Shown here: piece after piece, positions 12,396-21,034 of the stretch
How positions within the stretch are numbered: position 1 is the stretch's first letter
Layout: each line of letters begins with the position of its first letter
Origin: Phycisphaera sp.
Lineage (GTDB): Bacteria > Planctomycetota > Phycisphaerae > Phycisphaerales > Zrk34
Assembly (NCBI GenBank): GCA_016125285.1
Contig: WGMA01000055.1
Location: 1-54,727, forward strand
Length of the DNA stretch: 54,727 nt
Direction: 5' to 3'
The notes under the pieces: model-generated
The model's database searches: none
What the model was told of the DNA's origin: nothing
What the model saw: only the letters and a program-made list of their open reading frames with translations
Translations under genes and position numbers: made by a program

Positions 12396-12794
12396 TTACT
12401 TCTCCAGCCGTAACATCTCAGGCACCTGCTGCAGCTTGCCTTCGCGATCGAGGCACGCCAGGGTGGTGCTGCCGGTGCACAGCAGCTCGTGGCCGCGCCG
12501 CACCTCGTAGTCGTGCTCGATGCGTACGCCCGAGGCGCGCGTGGTCGTAGCGATGACGCGGACCTCGTCGTCGTAGCGCGCCGGCCGGCGGTACTTCAGC
12601 TCCAGCTTCACCACGACGATCAGCATGCCGTCGCGCTCGAGGTCGGCGTAGGACACGCCGGTCTGGCGCAGCAGCTCGGTCCGCGCGATCTCGAACCACA
12701 CGGGATACACGCTGTGGTGCGCGTAGCCCATCGGGTCGCATTCGGGGTAACGCACACGCAGATCGATGGAGATGCTCGGCGAGGCGCTGCTCAC
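12396..12794 (-). CDS. Acyl-CoA thioesterase, YbgC/4-hydroxybenzoyl-CoA type
   Basis: A 132-residue single hot-dog domain. The active-site segment RYPECDPMGYAHHSVYPVWF has the conserved Asp and the AHH/YH-like pattern of YbgC-type thioesterases, which hydrolyse short- or medium-chain acyl-CoA in the cytosol. The GTG start overlaps the stop of the upstream HEAT gene as GTGA, so translation is probably coupled. A longer in-frame extension upstream would lie inside the HEAT gene and has no family similarity. Last gene of the ABC operon; the link to the transporter is not obvious. Confidence 0.85.
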   Translation of the reverse strand: MSSASPSISIDLRVRYPECDPMGYAHHSVYPVWFEIARTELLRQTGVSYADLERDGMLIVVVKLELKYRRPARYDDEVRVIATTTRASGVRIEHDYEVRRGHELLCTGSTTLACLDREGKLQQVPEMLRLEK

Positions 12795-14653
12795 TGCGTC
12801 GTGCCCTCCGGCGCGCCGGCTTCGTAGCGGTCGAGCGGGGCGAGGAATCCGTTGGACACGACGTTCGGCTTGAGCTTGATGTCGGGCAGCTCTTCGCCGG
12901 TCAGGTGCTTGATGGCCCAGCGCGCGGCGCACTGGATCTCCAGGCCGTCCTCGCGGTAGCGGTTCCGCAGCGTCGGCACTTCCTCTTTATTATCCATGCG
13001 GGCGATGGCGATCAGCGACGCGAGGCGGACCTCGTCGGACTCGGGGTTCGTCGGGTTCAGGTCGAGCAGCCGGCGGCGGAGCGTGTTGGCCATCGCCTTG
13101 TCCGGCTGGTTCTCGCGGATCCAGCCCAGCGCCCAGATCGCCGACGCGCGGCAGCGCGGGCTCGCGGGGTTCTCCTTGGGGATCAGCAGCTGCAGCGTCT
13201 TGTCGGCTTCCTTGACGCGCCACACGCCGAGGGTCTGCGCGATCTCCGCGCCCCACTGCGAGTGCTCGTAGATGCGCTGCGAGAACATCTTCAGCCGCGG
13301 GTCTTCCTGCTGCGTGACCGACTCGAGCTTCTTGTTGAAGTCGTTGATCTCCTTGATCACGCGGCCCAGCAAGTCCGCCATCGGCTGCCGCGTCTCGGCC
13401 ACCGCCAGCGGACGCAGCCCGACGACCGCGCCGACGCGGACCTCGTGCCGCGGGTGATCGAACAGCGTCACCAGGTTGGCGTAGGCGGGCTTGTCGTCGA
13501 GTCGGCCGGAAAGGATCGCCGCCTGCTCGGCCGCGCGCCAGTGCTCCATCGGCTTGTCGGCCTTCCACTCCGTCAGCGCCTGCCTGATCACGTCGCGCAT
13601 CGCGAGCTTGATCGGCTCGTTGAGCGACGGCGACTGCGCCAGCACGTAAAGCATCTGGGCCGCGGTTGTGCGCACCTCCGGGTGCGTGTCGTTGATCGCG
13701 TACCGCAGCAGATCGACCGCCGCGGGGTCGACGTGCTTCTCCTGCGAGCGGACGGCCACGAGCCGCACGCGCGGGTCGGGCCGGTCGACGGCCTGCCGTG
13801 CGATCGGCCAGAGGTATTCGGGGTTCAGCTCGTAGAGCCGCTCGAGCGCGATCACCGCGACGGCCGGTTCCTTGTTCACGGCCAGCTGCTTGAGCAGCGG
13901 CGCCTCGGCGTCGGTGTAGGCGCGCGCCATCAGCCGCGCGGCGAGCAGCGGGCCGCGCGGGCCCGACGCGATGAGCGTCTTGCCGGGCGCGTCGACACGC
14001 GGCACGGTCTTGAGCTCGCTGAGTTTCGCCAGCGCGTCGGCGGCGGCGAGTCGCAGCGAGAACGGCTTGGCCTCGTCGAGCAGCGTCGTCTGCAGCAGCG
14101 CCCAGGTCGCGCGCGGGTCCGCGCCCGGCGCGTCGCCGAGCGACCGCGCCGCCGAGACCAGCAGTCCGACCGGCGCCACGCTCTTCGTCAGCCGATCCGC
14201 CCAGGCCGGCGCCGCCCGTTGATCCTTCCACTTGGCCAGCAGCGTGTCCGCCAGCAGCGCCTGCTCGTACTGGGGCGACTGCGGGTACTGGCCGACGTCG
14301 ATGCGCGTCAGCAGCCGGTCGGCCGCGCCACGTGCGTCGAGCGCTTCGACGACCTGCATCGCCGACGTCTGCACCGCTTCGCTGGGGTCGTCGAGCAGCT
14401 TGACCACCTCGTCGCTGAGCTGCGTGAAGTTGTTGTGCCGGATCTCGCCGAGCGACTCGAGCCGCGTGAGCTTCGCGGACTGATTGAGACCCCACGCCGT
14501 CAGCTCCAGCAGCCGCGGGTGCACGATCGATGTGTTGGTCGGCAGCTCGTAGAGCTTCTCGTCTTCCATCGGCCCGGCCAGCGCCGCGCCACAGCACAGC
14601 AGCACCACCGCCGTCGTCGCCGCGCTCCACCTGCTTCGTCTCACATGCACCAT
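12791..14653 (-). CDS. Secreted HEAT-repeat protein
   Basis: A 620-residue protein with a signal peptide (RSRWSAATTAVVLLCCGAAL then AGP) and many HEAT/PBS-lyase-type helical repeats from about 50 to 600 (for example VRLVAVRSQEKHVDPAAVDL and PEVRTTAAQMLYVLA). No catalytic motif is seen, so it is probably a periplasmic scaffold or binding protein. It begins seven bases after the permease gene and its stop overlaps the thioesterase start. The operon suggests it works with the ABC exporter-like complex. No specific function assigned. Confidence 0.8.
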   Translation of the reverse strand: MVHVRRSRWSAATTAVVLLCCGAALAGPMEDEKLYELPTNTSIVHPRLLELTAWGLNQSAKLTRLESLGEIRHNNFTQLSDEVVKLLDDPSEAVQTSAMQVVEALDARGAADRLLTRIDVGQYPQSPQYEQALLADTLLAKWKDQRAAPAWADRLTKSVAPVGLLVSAARSLGDAPGADPRATWALLQTTLLDEAKPFSLRLAAADALAKLSELKTVPRVDAPGKTLIASGPRGPLLAARLMARAYTDAEAPLLKQLAVNKEPAVAVIALERLYELNPEYLWPIARQAVDRPDPRVRLVAVRSQEKHVDPAAVDLLRYAINDTHPEVRTTAAQMLYVLAQSPSLNEPIKLAMRDVIRQALTEWKADKPMEHWRAAEQAAILSGRLDDKPAYANLVTLFDHPRHEVRVGAVVGLRPLAVAETRQPMADLLGRVIKEINDFNKKLESVTQQEDPRLKMFSQRIYEHSQWGAEIAQTLGVWRVKEADKTLQLLIPKENPASPRCRASAIWALGWIRENQPDKAMANTLRRRLLDLNPTNPESDEVRLASLIAIARMDNKEEVPTLRNRYREDGLEIQCAARWAIKHLTGEELPDIKLKPNVVSNGFLAPLDRYEAGAPEGTTQ

Positions 14654-14660
14654 GCGTGTC

Positions 14661-16349
14661 TCACTGAGGCTTGGTCAACTGCCACGTGCGGAACCACAGC
14701 ACCGCCGACGCGACGATCGTGCCGCCGCCGAGGAACCACCAGTTCGCCGGCGTGAGCTGATACGACTCCATGCCCGGCATCCGCACCGCGTTCAACGCCG
14801 CGGCCAGCGGGTTCACCATCAGGATCCGCTCGACGACCTGCTGATCGAACAGCGATCCCTCGCCCATCCACGGCAGCAGCGTCACGACGCACAGGCCCAC
14901 CAGCAGCAGGTACGCCGCTGTCGTCGCCACGGCCGTCTTGCGGAAGATGCTCGAGCACATCGCGCCGACGATCATCGAGAACAGCGCCGTCAGCGCCAGC
15001 GTGATCAGGCCGTTGACCACGCGCTGGCTGCGGCCCTCGTCGATCATCCACAGGATCGCGTAGCCGGGCAGCGTCGCCAGCAGCAGGATCGTCAGCGTCC
15101 ACGCCACGCTCAGCAGCTTGCCACGCATGATCACGCCCGCGCTCAGCGGCGTCGCCTGCAGCAGCGTCCACCCGCCGGACTCCAGCTCGCTGCTGATCAG
15201 CGCCGCGGACAGCGCCGGCGTCACCAGGATGATCAGCCCCATCTGGAACACGACGAGGATGCCCGCCATATAGTCGGTGCTGATCCACATCGTGCCCTGC
15301 AACGCGACGAACATCAGCCCGAGCGACACGACGAGACAGCCGGCGATGAGCCGCGCCATCCAGTGCGCCCGGCCGAACGTCCGCGTGCGGAACTCCTTCA
15401 TCATGACGGGGTTTTCGTAGTTGGCGATCGTGCCCGTGCGCTTGTTGGGATCGAAGAACCACACGTACATGAACCGCCGCGCGGCGCGCTGCCCGGCGGA
15501 GCGTTCGTCGGTCACCACGCCCTTGTCGCGCGGCCGGTCGGTGACCGTCGGCTGCAGGCGTTTGATGAGGCCGAACGTGCACGCGACGATCGTGATCGCC
15601 GCGGTGATCAGGTACCGCGTGACCGGGTCGCCGGTGGACTCGAGCCCGCGTGTGCCGACGCTGCCGTGGTCCGCCAGCTGCATCACGGCGGGCAGCGGGC
15701 TGAGCGACGCGAGCCAGCGCACGGCCGCCTCGATCGCCTCGGGCATCGGCAGGCCGAGCTGCGAAAGGTCCTTGCCCTGGAGCATGTAGTAGGGCACGAG
15801 CACGAGGATCGACAGCAGGAGGATGACGCCGTAGGTCATGCGGAGCGCGCCGTCGGTGCTCTTGGTCATCGACGAGATGTACAGCGCGATCATGACGTAC
15901 TGCAGCGCGACGACGCCGAGCACGCCGTACGTGATCGCCAGCTGGGACAGGCCGATGCCGCCCATCACGAAGCACGCGGCGGCGGCGGGGAGGCTCAGCA
16001 CCATCAGCGTCAGCACGAAGCCGATCGCGCCGGCGACCTTGCCGAACAGAATCGACGCCGGCGTCAGCGGGCTGGTCAGCAGCAGGATCAGCGTGCCGCG
16101 CCGACGCTCGTTGACGATCGACGTCGCGGGCAGCGCCGGCGCCAGCAGCATCAGCCCCACCAGCAGCCCGTACGCGAACACGCCGAACAGCTGACGCGCC
16201 TGGCGTCCGCCGAGGTTCACCGTCGCCGAGTCCGGCCAGACCAGCATCACCAGCACCACCATCGCCAGCACAAACACGACCTGGATCGCCAGGGCGCGCG
16301 GCTGCCGGAGCGTGCCGATGAGTTCGCGTTGGATGATGGGGTTTTTCAT
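14661..16349 (-). CDS. ABC transporter permease, ABC-2 type
   Basis: A 562-residue polytopic membrane protein (MKNPIIQRELIGTLRQPRAL). There are two similar halves, each starting with an ELIGTLR/MMKEFRTRTF-like cytoplasmic helix followed by several membrane segments. The motif INERRRGTLILLLTSPLT is typical of ABC-2 permeases of the NosY/GldF type. It pairs with the ATPase encoded just upstream, from which it is separated by a heptamer-repeat hairpin. The transported substrate is unknown; proteins of this type are involved in export or in assembly of surface structures. Confidence 0.85.
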   Translation of the reverse strand: MKNPIIQRELIGTLRQPRALAIQVVFVLAMVVLVMLVWPDSATVNLGGRQARQLFGVFAYGLLVGLMLLAPALPATSIVNERRRGTLILLLTSPLTPASILFGKVAGAIGFVLTLMVLSLPAAAACFVMGGIGLSQLAITYGVLGVVALQYVMIALYISSMTKSTDGALRMTYGVILLLSILVLVPYYMLQGKDLSQLGLPMPEAIEAAVRWLASLSPLPAVMQLADHGSVGTRGLESTGDPVTRYLITAAITIVACTFGLIKRLQPTVTDRPRDKGVVTDERSAGQRAARRFMYVWFFDPNKRTGTIANYENPVMMKEFRTRTFGRAHWMARLIAGCLVVSLGLMFVALQGTMWISTDYMAGILVVFQMGLIILVTPALSAALISSELESGGWTLLQATPLSAGVIMRGKLLSVAWTLTILLLATLPGYAILWMIDEGRSQRVVNGLITLALTALFSMIVGAMCSSIFRKTAVATTAAYLLLVGLCVVTLLPWMGEGSLFDQQVVERILMVNPLAAALNAVRMPGMESYQLTPANWWFLGGGTIVASAVLWFRTWQLTKPQ

Positions 16350-16350
16350 G

Positions 16351-16434
16351 GCGTTTTCGATTTTTGATTTTTGATTTTCGATCCAGGGCCTTCGCCTCTC
16401 GCCAGATCAAAAATCAAGAACCTGAATTCCAAAA
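16351..16434. repeat. Heptamer repeats forming an inverted repeat
   Basis: Left arm GATTTTT-GATTTTT-GATTTTC (from about 16358) and a right arm rich in ATCAAAA-ATCAAGA (16404-16434), both with 7-nt period. About 13 bp at the inner ends are near-complementary. The array fills the whole gap between ATPase and permease genes, and the ATPase stop codon lies at its edge. Confidence 0.65.
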
Positions 16435-17685
16435 TCAATTCACGGCCCTTCCGTCCGCTCGTTCGGTGACCTTCTCGCGGAGGCCGGTGACTTCGAGGAA
16501 CGCGTCTTCGAGGTCGGTCTCGACCTCACGGAACTGCGCGATCGACAGGCCGTCGCGGATCGCGCCGGTCAGCAGTTCTGTGAGCCGCTTGTCGTCGGCG
16601 ACCGTTGAGAAGCGGACCTCCGCCTCGGTCTCGCTCGGCGTGACCTCCGAGTCGGCGGACAGGTTCGCCTTGAGGTAGTTCGACAGCTGCAGCACGTGCT
16701 CGCGGTCGGACAGCGTGACCTGCATCATGCGGAGCCGGCGGACCTGCTGCATGATCTGATCGAGCGTGCCGAACGCGCGGAGCTTGCCGTTGGTGATGAT
16801 CGCCACGACGTCGCAGATGCGGCTGAGCTCGGGGAGGATGTGGCTGGTGACGATCAGCGTCTTGCCCATCTCGGCGAGCCGCAGCAGGATCTGCCGCATG
16901 TCGATGCGAGCCGCGGGATCGAGGCCGTTGGCCGGCTCGTCGAGGATCAGCACGGTCGGGTCGTGCAGCAGCGTGCGGGCGATGCCGACGCGCTGCTTCA
17001 TGCCGTGCGACAGCGCCTCGACGTAGAGGTCGTGCATGTAGGCGGTGCCGGTGATGTCCATTACCTCGCCGATGCGTTTGGCGCGATCGCGCTGCGGGAT
17101 CTTAAACGCGGCGCCGAAGAAGTCGAGGTATTCGTGCACGCGCATGTTGTCGTACGCGCCGAACACGTCGGGCATGTAGCCGACGAGCCGCTTGATCTGT
17201 TTGACGTCGCGTGTGCAGTCGTGCCCGGCGATCGACGCCTTGCCGGACGTCGGCCGCGCCAGGCCCACGAGGATCTTGATCGTCGTGGTCTTGCCGGCGC
17301 CGTTGGGCCCGATGAAGCCGAGGATCTGGCCCTTTTCGAGCGACAGGTTCAGCGAGTCGAGCGCGGTGAAATCGCCGTACTGCTTGGTCAGGTTCTCGGC
17401 GTACACGACGTGTTCACCGGACGACGTGGACGCGGCCGGGGCGGGCGCGGCGGCGGGTGTTTCGATGTCGTCTTCGTCGCCGACGTCGTCTGACGCTTCG
17501 GTGTCCGCATCGTCGACGGTCGCGGCCGCGGTCGACGCGTCGTCGTCGGCGTCCGGCGCGTCGGATTCATCCGACTCGTCGGTCTTGGTCGCGGTCGCTT
17601 CGTCGGCGTCGGTCGTGACGGCCGATTCCTCGGCGTCGTCGGTCGTCTCGTCGTCGATCTCTTTGTTTTCGGGCGTGTCGGTCAT
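16435..17685 (-). CDS. ABC transporter ATP-binding protein with acidic N-terminal extension
   Basis: A 416-residue protein. Residues about 1-92 are a low-complexity, Asp/Glu/Thr/Ala-rich segment likely to be disordered. The nucleotide-binding domain follows: Walker A GPNGAGKTTT near 130, the signature LSHGMKQRVGIAR (LSxGMKQR variant of the exporter class), and Walker B VLILDEPANGLDP, with a switch His in VTSHIL. This fits the DrrA/GldA-like class that energises ABC-2 permeases. Six bases separate it from the upstream large membrane protein gene. The acidic extension is unusual for the family and might mediate a protein contact. Confidence 0.9.
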   Translation of the reverse strand: MTDTPENKEIDDETTDDAEESAVTTDADEATATKTDESDESDAPDADDDASTAAATVDDADTEASDDVGDEDDIETPAAAPAPAASTSSGEHVVYAENLTKQYGDFTALDSLNLSLEKGQILGFIGPNGAGKTTTIKILVGLARPTSGKASIAGHDCTRDVKQIKRLVGYMPDVFGAYDNMRVHEYLDFFGAAFKIPQRDRAKRIGEVMDITGTAYMHDLYVEALSHGMKQRVGIARTLLHDPTVLILDEPANGLDPAARIDMRQILLRLAEMGKTLIVTSHILPELSRICDVVAIITNGKLRAFGTLDQIMQQVRRLRMMQVTLSDREHVLQLSNYLKANLSADSEVTPSETEAEVRFSTVADDKRLTELLTGAIRDGLSIAQFREVETDLEDAFLEVTGLREKVTERADGRAVN

Positions 17686-17691
17686 GAGCGG

Positions 17692-20262
17692 TTACCGTTG
17701 GCTGATCGTGTTGGGGTCCGTGGATGCCGCGGCGGTGGCGGGCATCACCTCGCCGGCGACCTCGAGACCGAATCGTCGAACGATCCAGAGGCTCGACACC
17801 TGCACGTCGCCGGGATTGAAGTTCATGGGGTTGTGGACGTAGAAACCGACGAGCACGCCCCCGCGGTCGTCGACCTGCAGCGCGTCGGCGGGGATGTCGA
17901 TGGTGGTCGGCCCGTCGGGGCTGTTGATCGTCTTGATCGGACGCAGCGCGTTGTCCTTGAGCGTGAAGAGGTCGACGCTGCGGTTGGTCGCCGTGACGTC
18001 GAAGTGCAGCGTCGCGCCCTTGGGGTTGAGCGGCAGCACCTGCCGCGGCAGCTCGAATCGCCCGATGAACGCGCTGGCGCCCGACACGCCGAAGAACGCG
18101 TCGTGCGCCTGGCTGTAGATCGGCAGCATCACGAGGCCGAGGCGCTCGCGGTCGTCCTGCGTGGTGCGCGCCGGCTCCATCGCAACCAGCGGCCAGGGGA
18201 TGCGCACGTGCGTGCCGGGCGCGGAGGCGTTGACACGCAGCGGCAGCGACCACAACGCCTGGCCGACCGGATGCAGCTGCGGGTCGATCGAGATGCCGCT
18301 CGGCGCCATCTCGGTCCACGTCAGCAGCGTCGGGCCGAGCAGTCGCACACGCGGCTCGGTCTTGGCGCTGCCGGGCATGGTGCCGGTGTCCTGCTTCGGC
18401 GTCTCGTGCTTCAGCATGCGGTCGTAGAGGACGGCGTGGTTCTTGCGGTCGTCGCTCATCATGTTGGTGTTGAAGTACGACCCGTCGGGCAGCACGTCGG
18501 CTGGCGTGACACGCAGGTTGATCGCGTCGGTGTCGGCGGTGGTGTTGACGGCGATGTTGGCGTGCGCGGCGGCGATGACCATGTCGCGCGGCTTGTAGCC
18601 CGTCGGCCAGTGCATCGTGCCCGTCAGCCCTTCGGGGCCGTAACGCAGGTCCATCCGCACCGGCGTGTCGAAGCGGACCGCGGCTTCGTAGTCGATCGGA
18701 CGCAGCGCGGCCGGCGGCAGCGGCACGTTCGTCCACGTCCACGTGTCCAGGTCACGCCAGACCATGCGGCGCAGCGGGCCTACGTCGCTCGTCTGACTCG
18801 GCCACGCCCAGCCGCCCTGCTGGCTGCCCAGGTCGACGTTCTCGGCGTCCGGCGTGAACATGCCGAGCACGCCGCGCACCGTCGCCGACGGCGATTCGGG
18901 CTCGGCCTCGATCAACTGAACCGACGTAACGACCGGCTCGATCTGCCCGCGTTGCTTGAGGCCGATGAACAGCAGCACGCCGGTCGCGCCCACCGCGAGC
19001 GCCGCGCCGATCGGGCCGATCCACTCCAGCCGGCTCCGCAGCAGCAGCGCGAGGCCGCAGATCACGAACGCCACGGCGAACGCGCCGAGCACCGTCGCGA
19101 CGGTCTTGCGGCTGACGATCGAGTAGCCCACCTGGTTCGCGAGGAACTCCGTGCCCGCCGGCGTGTTCAGCGCCGCGGAGGGCTCCATCGTGTTCATCTG
19201 CACCATCGACGCCTCGGGCATCGCCACGCGTGCGAACACGTCCGCGGCCTGCACGCCGGCTTCCTCGGTGTACGCCCGGCCGCCGAGCGTGTTGATCACG
19301 ATGCGTCCGCGGCCCATCTTGCGGCTCATCAGCGCCGGCCAGCCGCGCACCGCCAGGTGCGTCGTGAACCCGTCGGCGATCACACGCGTCATCGTGATCG
19401 GCTGCTCGACCTCGACGTCGGCCTTGAACGTCGAGCCCAACCCCATCGGGTTCGGCAGCGACGCGTCGACCTTATTAAAGGACACGCTGTTGAGCGTCAC
19501 CTGATCGACGACGTCGACCCCCCACGCCGCGCCCAATAGCAGCTGCATCGATTCGTTGTCGACCTGGTCGAGGAACACGACCAGCGTGCCGCCGCCGTTG
19601 AGCCAACGCCGCAGCGCCGCGCGCTGGACGGCGTCGAACTTCGGCCGGTCCGTCGTGATCGCCAGCGTGTTGAGCCCGTCCCAGCCGAGGTCGAACCGCA
19701 TCGTGCGCTCGTCGTTGATGTAGCCCATCGACTTGGGCAGCCCGAGGCGATCGCGCACGGCGGTCACCGCGAAGATCGCTTCGTCGTCGGCCGGCGTGTT
19801 CTCCGCGACGATCGCCGTGATCTCGCGTCCGTCGTAGAGCCGCACGATGCCGGGCTTGCGGTCCCACTCGATGTCTTCCTTGGGGGCGACGATGATCGTC
19901 TCGGTCTCCGCGACGTTCAGGCCCTGCTTGCTGACGCTGAAGCGCGCCGGGAGTTCGACCGTGCGTCGGGCGTTCGGCGGGATCGTCACTACGCGTACGA
20001 ATTGCCGCTGGGGCTGGTCGTTGAAGCTGAAAACGATGCGGACCTCGCGGTCGGTGGCGGTGCGGTTGTGCACGTGGGCCTGGACCACGCCCCATCGGTT
20101 GGCCTGAAAGAAGCCCAGGCCGGACGTGCCCGCCGAGCCGCCGAGCTTCGGGGTGGTCTCCGGCTCACGGTCGATCGTTTGCGCCGTCGCCGTAAAGCCA
20201 GCGCAGAGCAAGACCACCAGCCCGATTACGGCGACCTTCGCCACAAACGCATCCAACCGCAT
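17692..20262 (-). CDS. Large membrane-anchored protein of the ABC operon (unrecognised)
   Basis: An 856-residue protein with a signal peptide (residues 1-27, ending AGFTATA). An extracytoplasmic beta-rich region of about 350 residues follows, with a GATase-like stretch (LRRWLNGGGTLVVFLDQVDN, about 220). Two membrane helices lie at about 386-408 and 412-433, and another large beta-rich domain reaches the C-terminus. I do not recognise the family by name. The combination with an ABC-2 ATPase and permease resembles GldG-type auxiliary components, but sequence support is thin. First gene of the operon; a good promoter lies about 55 bases upstream. Confidence 0.7.
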   Translation of the reverse strand: MRLDAFVAKVAVIGLVVLLCAGFTATAQTIDREPETTPKLGGSAGTSGLGFFQANRWGVVQAHVHNRTATDREVRIVFSFNDQPQRQFVRVVTIPPNARRTVELPARFSVSKQGLNVAETETIIVAPKEDIEWDRKPGIVRLYDGREITAIVAENTPADDEAIFAVTAVRDRLGLPKSMGYINDERTMRFDLGWDGLNTLAITTDRPKFDAVQRAALRRWLNGGGTLVVFLDQVDNESMQLLLGAAWGVDVVDQVTLNSVSFNKVDASLPNPMGLGSTFKADVEVEQPITMTRVIADGFTTHLAVRGWPALMSRKMGRGRIVINTLGGRAYTEEAGVQAADVFARVAMPEASMVQMNTMEPSAALNTPAGTEFLANQVGYSIVSRKTVATVLGAFAVAFVICGLALLLRSRLEWIGPIGAALAVGATGVLLFIGLKQRGQIEPVVTSVQLIEAEPESPSATVRGVLGMFTPDAENVDLGSQQGGWAWPSQTSDVGPLRRMVWRDLDTWTWTNVPLPPAALRPIDYEAAVRFDTPVRMDLRYGPEGLTGTMHWPTGYKPRDMVIAAAHANIAVNTTADTDAINLRVTPADVLPDGSYFNTNMMSDDRKNHAVLYDRMLKHETPKQDTGTMPGSAKTEPRVRLLGPTLLTWTEMAPSGISIDPQLHPVGQALWSLPLRVNASAPGTHVRIPWPLVAMEPARTTQDDRERLGLVMLPIYSQAHDAFFGVSGASAFIGRFELPRQVLPLNPKGATLHFDVTATNRSVDLFTLKDNALRPIKTINSPDGPTTIDIPADALQVDDRGGVLVGFYVHNPMNFNPGDVQVSSLWIVRRFGLEVAGEVMPATAAASTDPNTISQR

Positions 20263-20318
20263 TGGCCGTATCCCGATTGAGGTGAACCCAGTTCAAGGCC
20301 GACATCTAAGAAGCCGCC

Positions 20319-20347
20319 ATGATAGACAATCCCGCGACGTGTGTAAA
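20319..20347 (-). promoter_or_regulatory. Promoter of the ABC/HEAT/thioesterase operon
   Basis: On the minus strand TTTACA (20347-20342, five of six), a 17-bp spacer and TATCAT (20324-20319, five of six). It stands about 55 bp upstream of the 856-residue gene. Confidence 0.65.
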
Positions 20348-20735
20348 AGCATGCCGCGCTAACGCGTGGCGGCTCGTTGCGTGTTGAAAATGAAGGAATT
20401 GTGAGTTTGGGGTCGGTGATGCGCAAAGATTCTTGGTGGGGCTGCCGCGGGGCCGGAGGGTGGTGTCGGGAATCCCGCGGCGGCAGTGCCCAGTGTATAG
20501 GCATGGATCGGGGCGGTGGGCTGGTGAGATTCGCGGGTTAGGGCGATGTCCGATAAGTCCGTGATTTGGACGCAATGGGTGGGACTTGGAGGGTTATCGG
20601 CCTGTTTTATGCGAAAAATGTGCAAATACATTTGAAGTGGGGATCGTCTCGTGGCCGATACGCTGTGTTAACCTCGGACGGTCCGAGGCCGGTGATTGCG
20701 CCGCCGACATACTGCGGGATTTTTGGGCAGTGGTC

Positions 20736-20763
20736 TTGACAGCGTCGCGTTCATCGGAATAAT
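20736..20763 (+). promoter_or_regulatory. Porin promoter
   Basis: A perfect TTGACA, 16-bp spacer, and AATAAT (five of six). It would give a leader of about 260 nt before the porin ATG at 21035. Confidence 0.65.
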
Positions 20764-20892
20764 GCCGTCAATCCTGAGCGGGAGCTCGGGGATGCGGCGA
20801 CGAGAAAGGGTGAACGCCGCATGAGTTTTGGGTGAGCCGCACGTATCCTCACACGGCAGCCCAGACGAGGTCCAGCGGTAAAGGACGAACAC

Positions 20893-20952
20893 TGGCTTCG
20901 ATCTCGACCTTTTTTTCCCAATGAAATGTATTGGCTTCGAGCGTTCGAAGCC
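20893..20952 (+). promoter_or_regulatory. Possible switching structure in the porin leader
   Basis: GGCTTCGA occurs twice (20893-20900 and 20933-20940), and its complement TCGAAGCC once (20945-20952). The second copy forms a tight 8-bp hairpin with a 4-nt loop; the first could pair with the same strand instead. A T7 run (20910-20916) lies between. This is compatible with mutually exclusive structures; no known riboswitch class is recognised. Confidence 0.35.
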
Positions 20953-21034
20953 GCGTACCAGACTTCGGAGTCGTTCCACATCGGGTGGATGGATCAGGCG
21001 AACGGTTCCAGGTTCCAAACAAGGAGACGGTCAA

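Larger units (their letters stand above)
20263..21034. other. Long intergenic region with divergent promoters
   Basis: About 770 bp without a convincing gene; the open frames on the minus strand have no start signals and no family likeness. It holds the promoter of the ABC operon near its left end, the porin promoter at 20736-20763, and a structured 5' leader of the porin. The segment 20380-20700 shows nothing I can name. Confidence 0.6.

Noticed and set aside
20359-20631. Small minus-strand frames in the 770-bp gap before the porin
   Set aside because: No ribosome binding site, odd composition rich in Pro/Thr/His, overlapping alternatives, and they lie upstream of two clear promoters.
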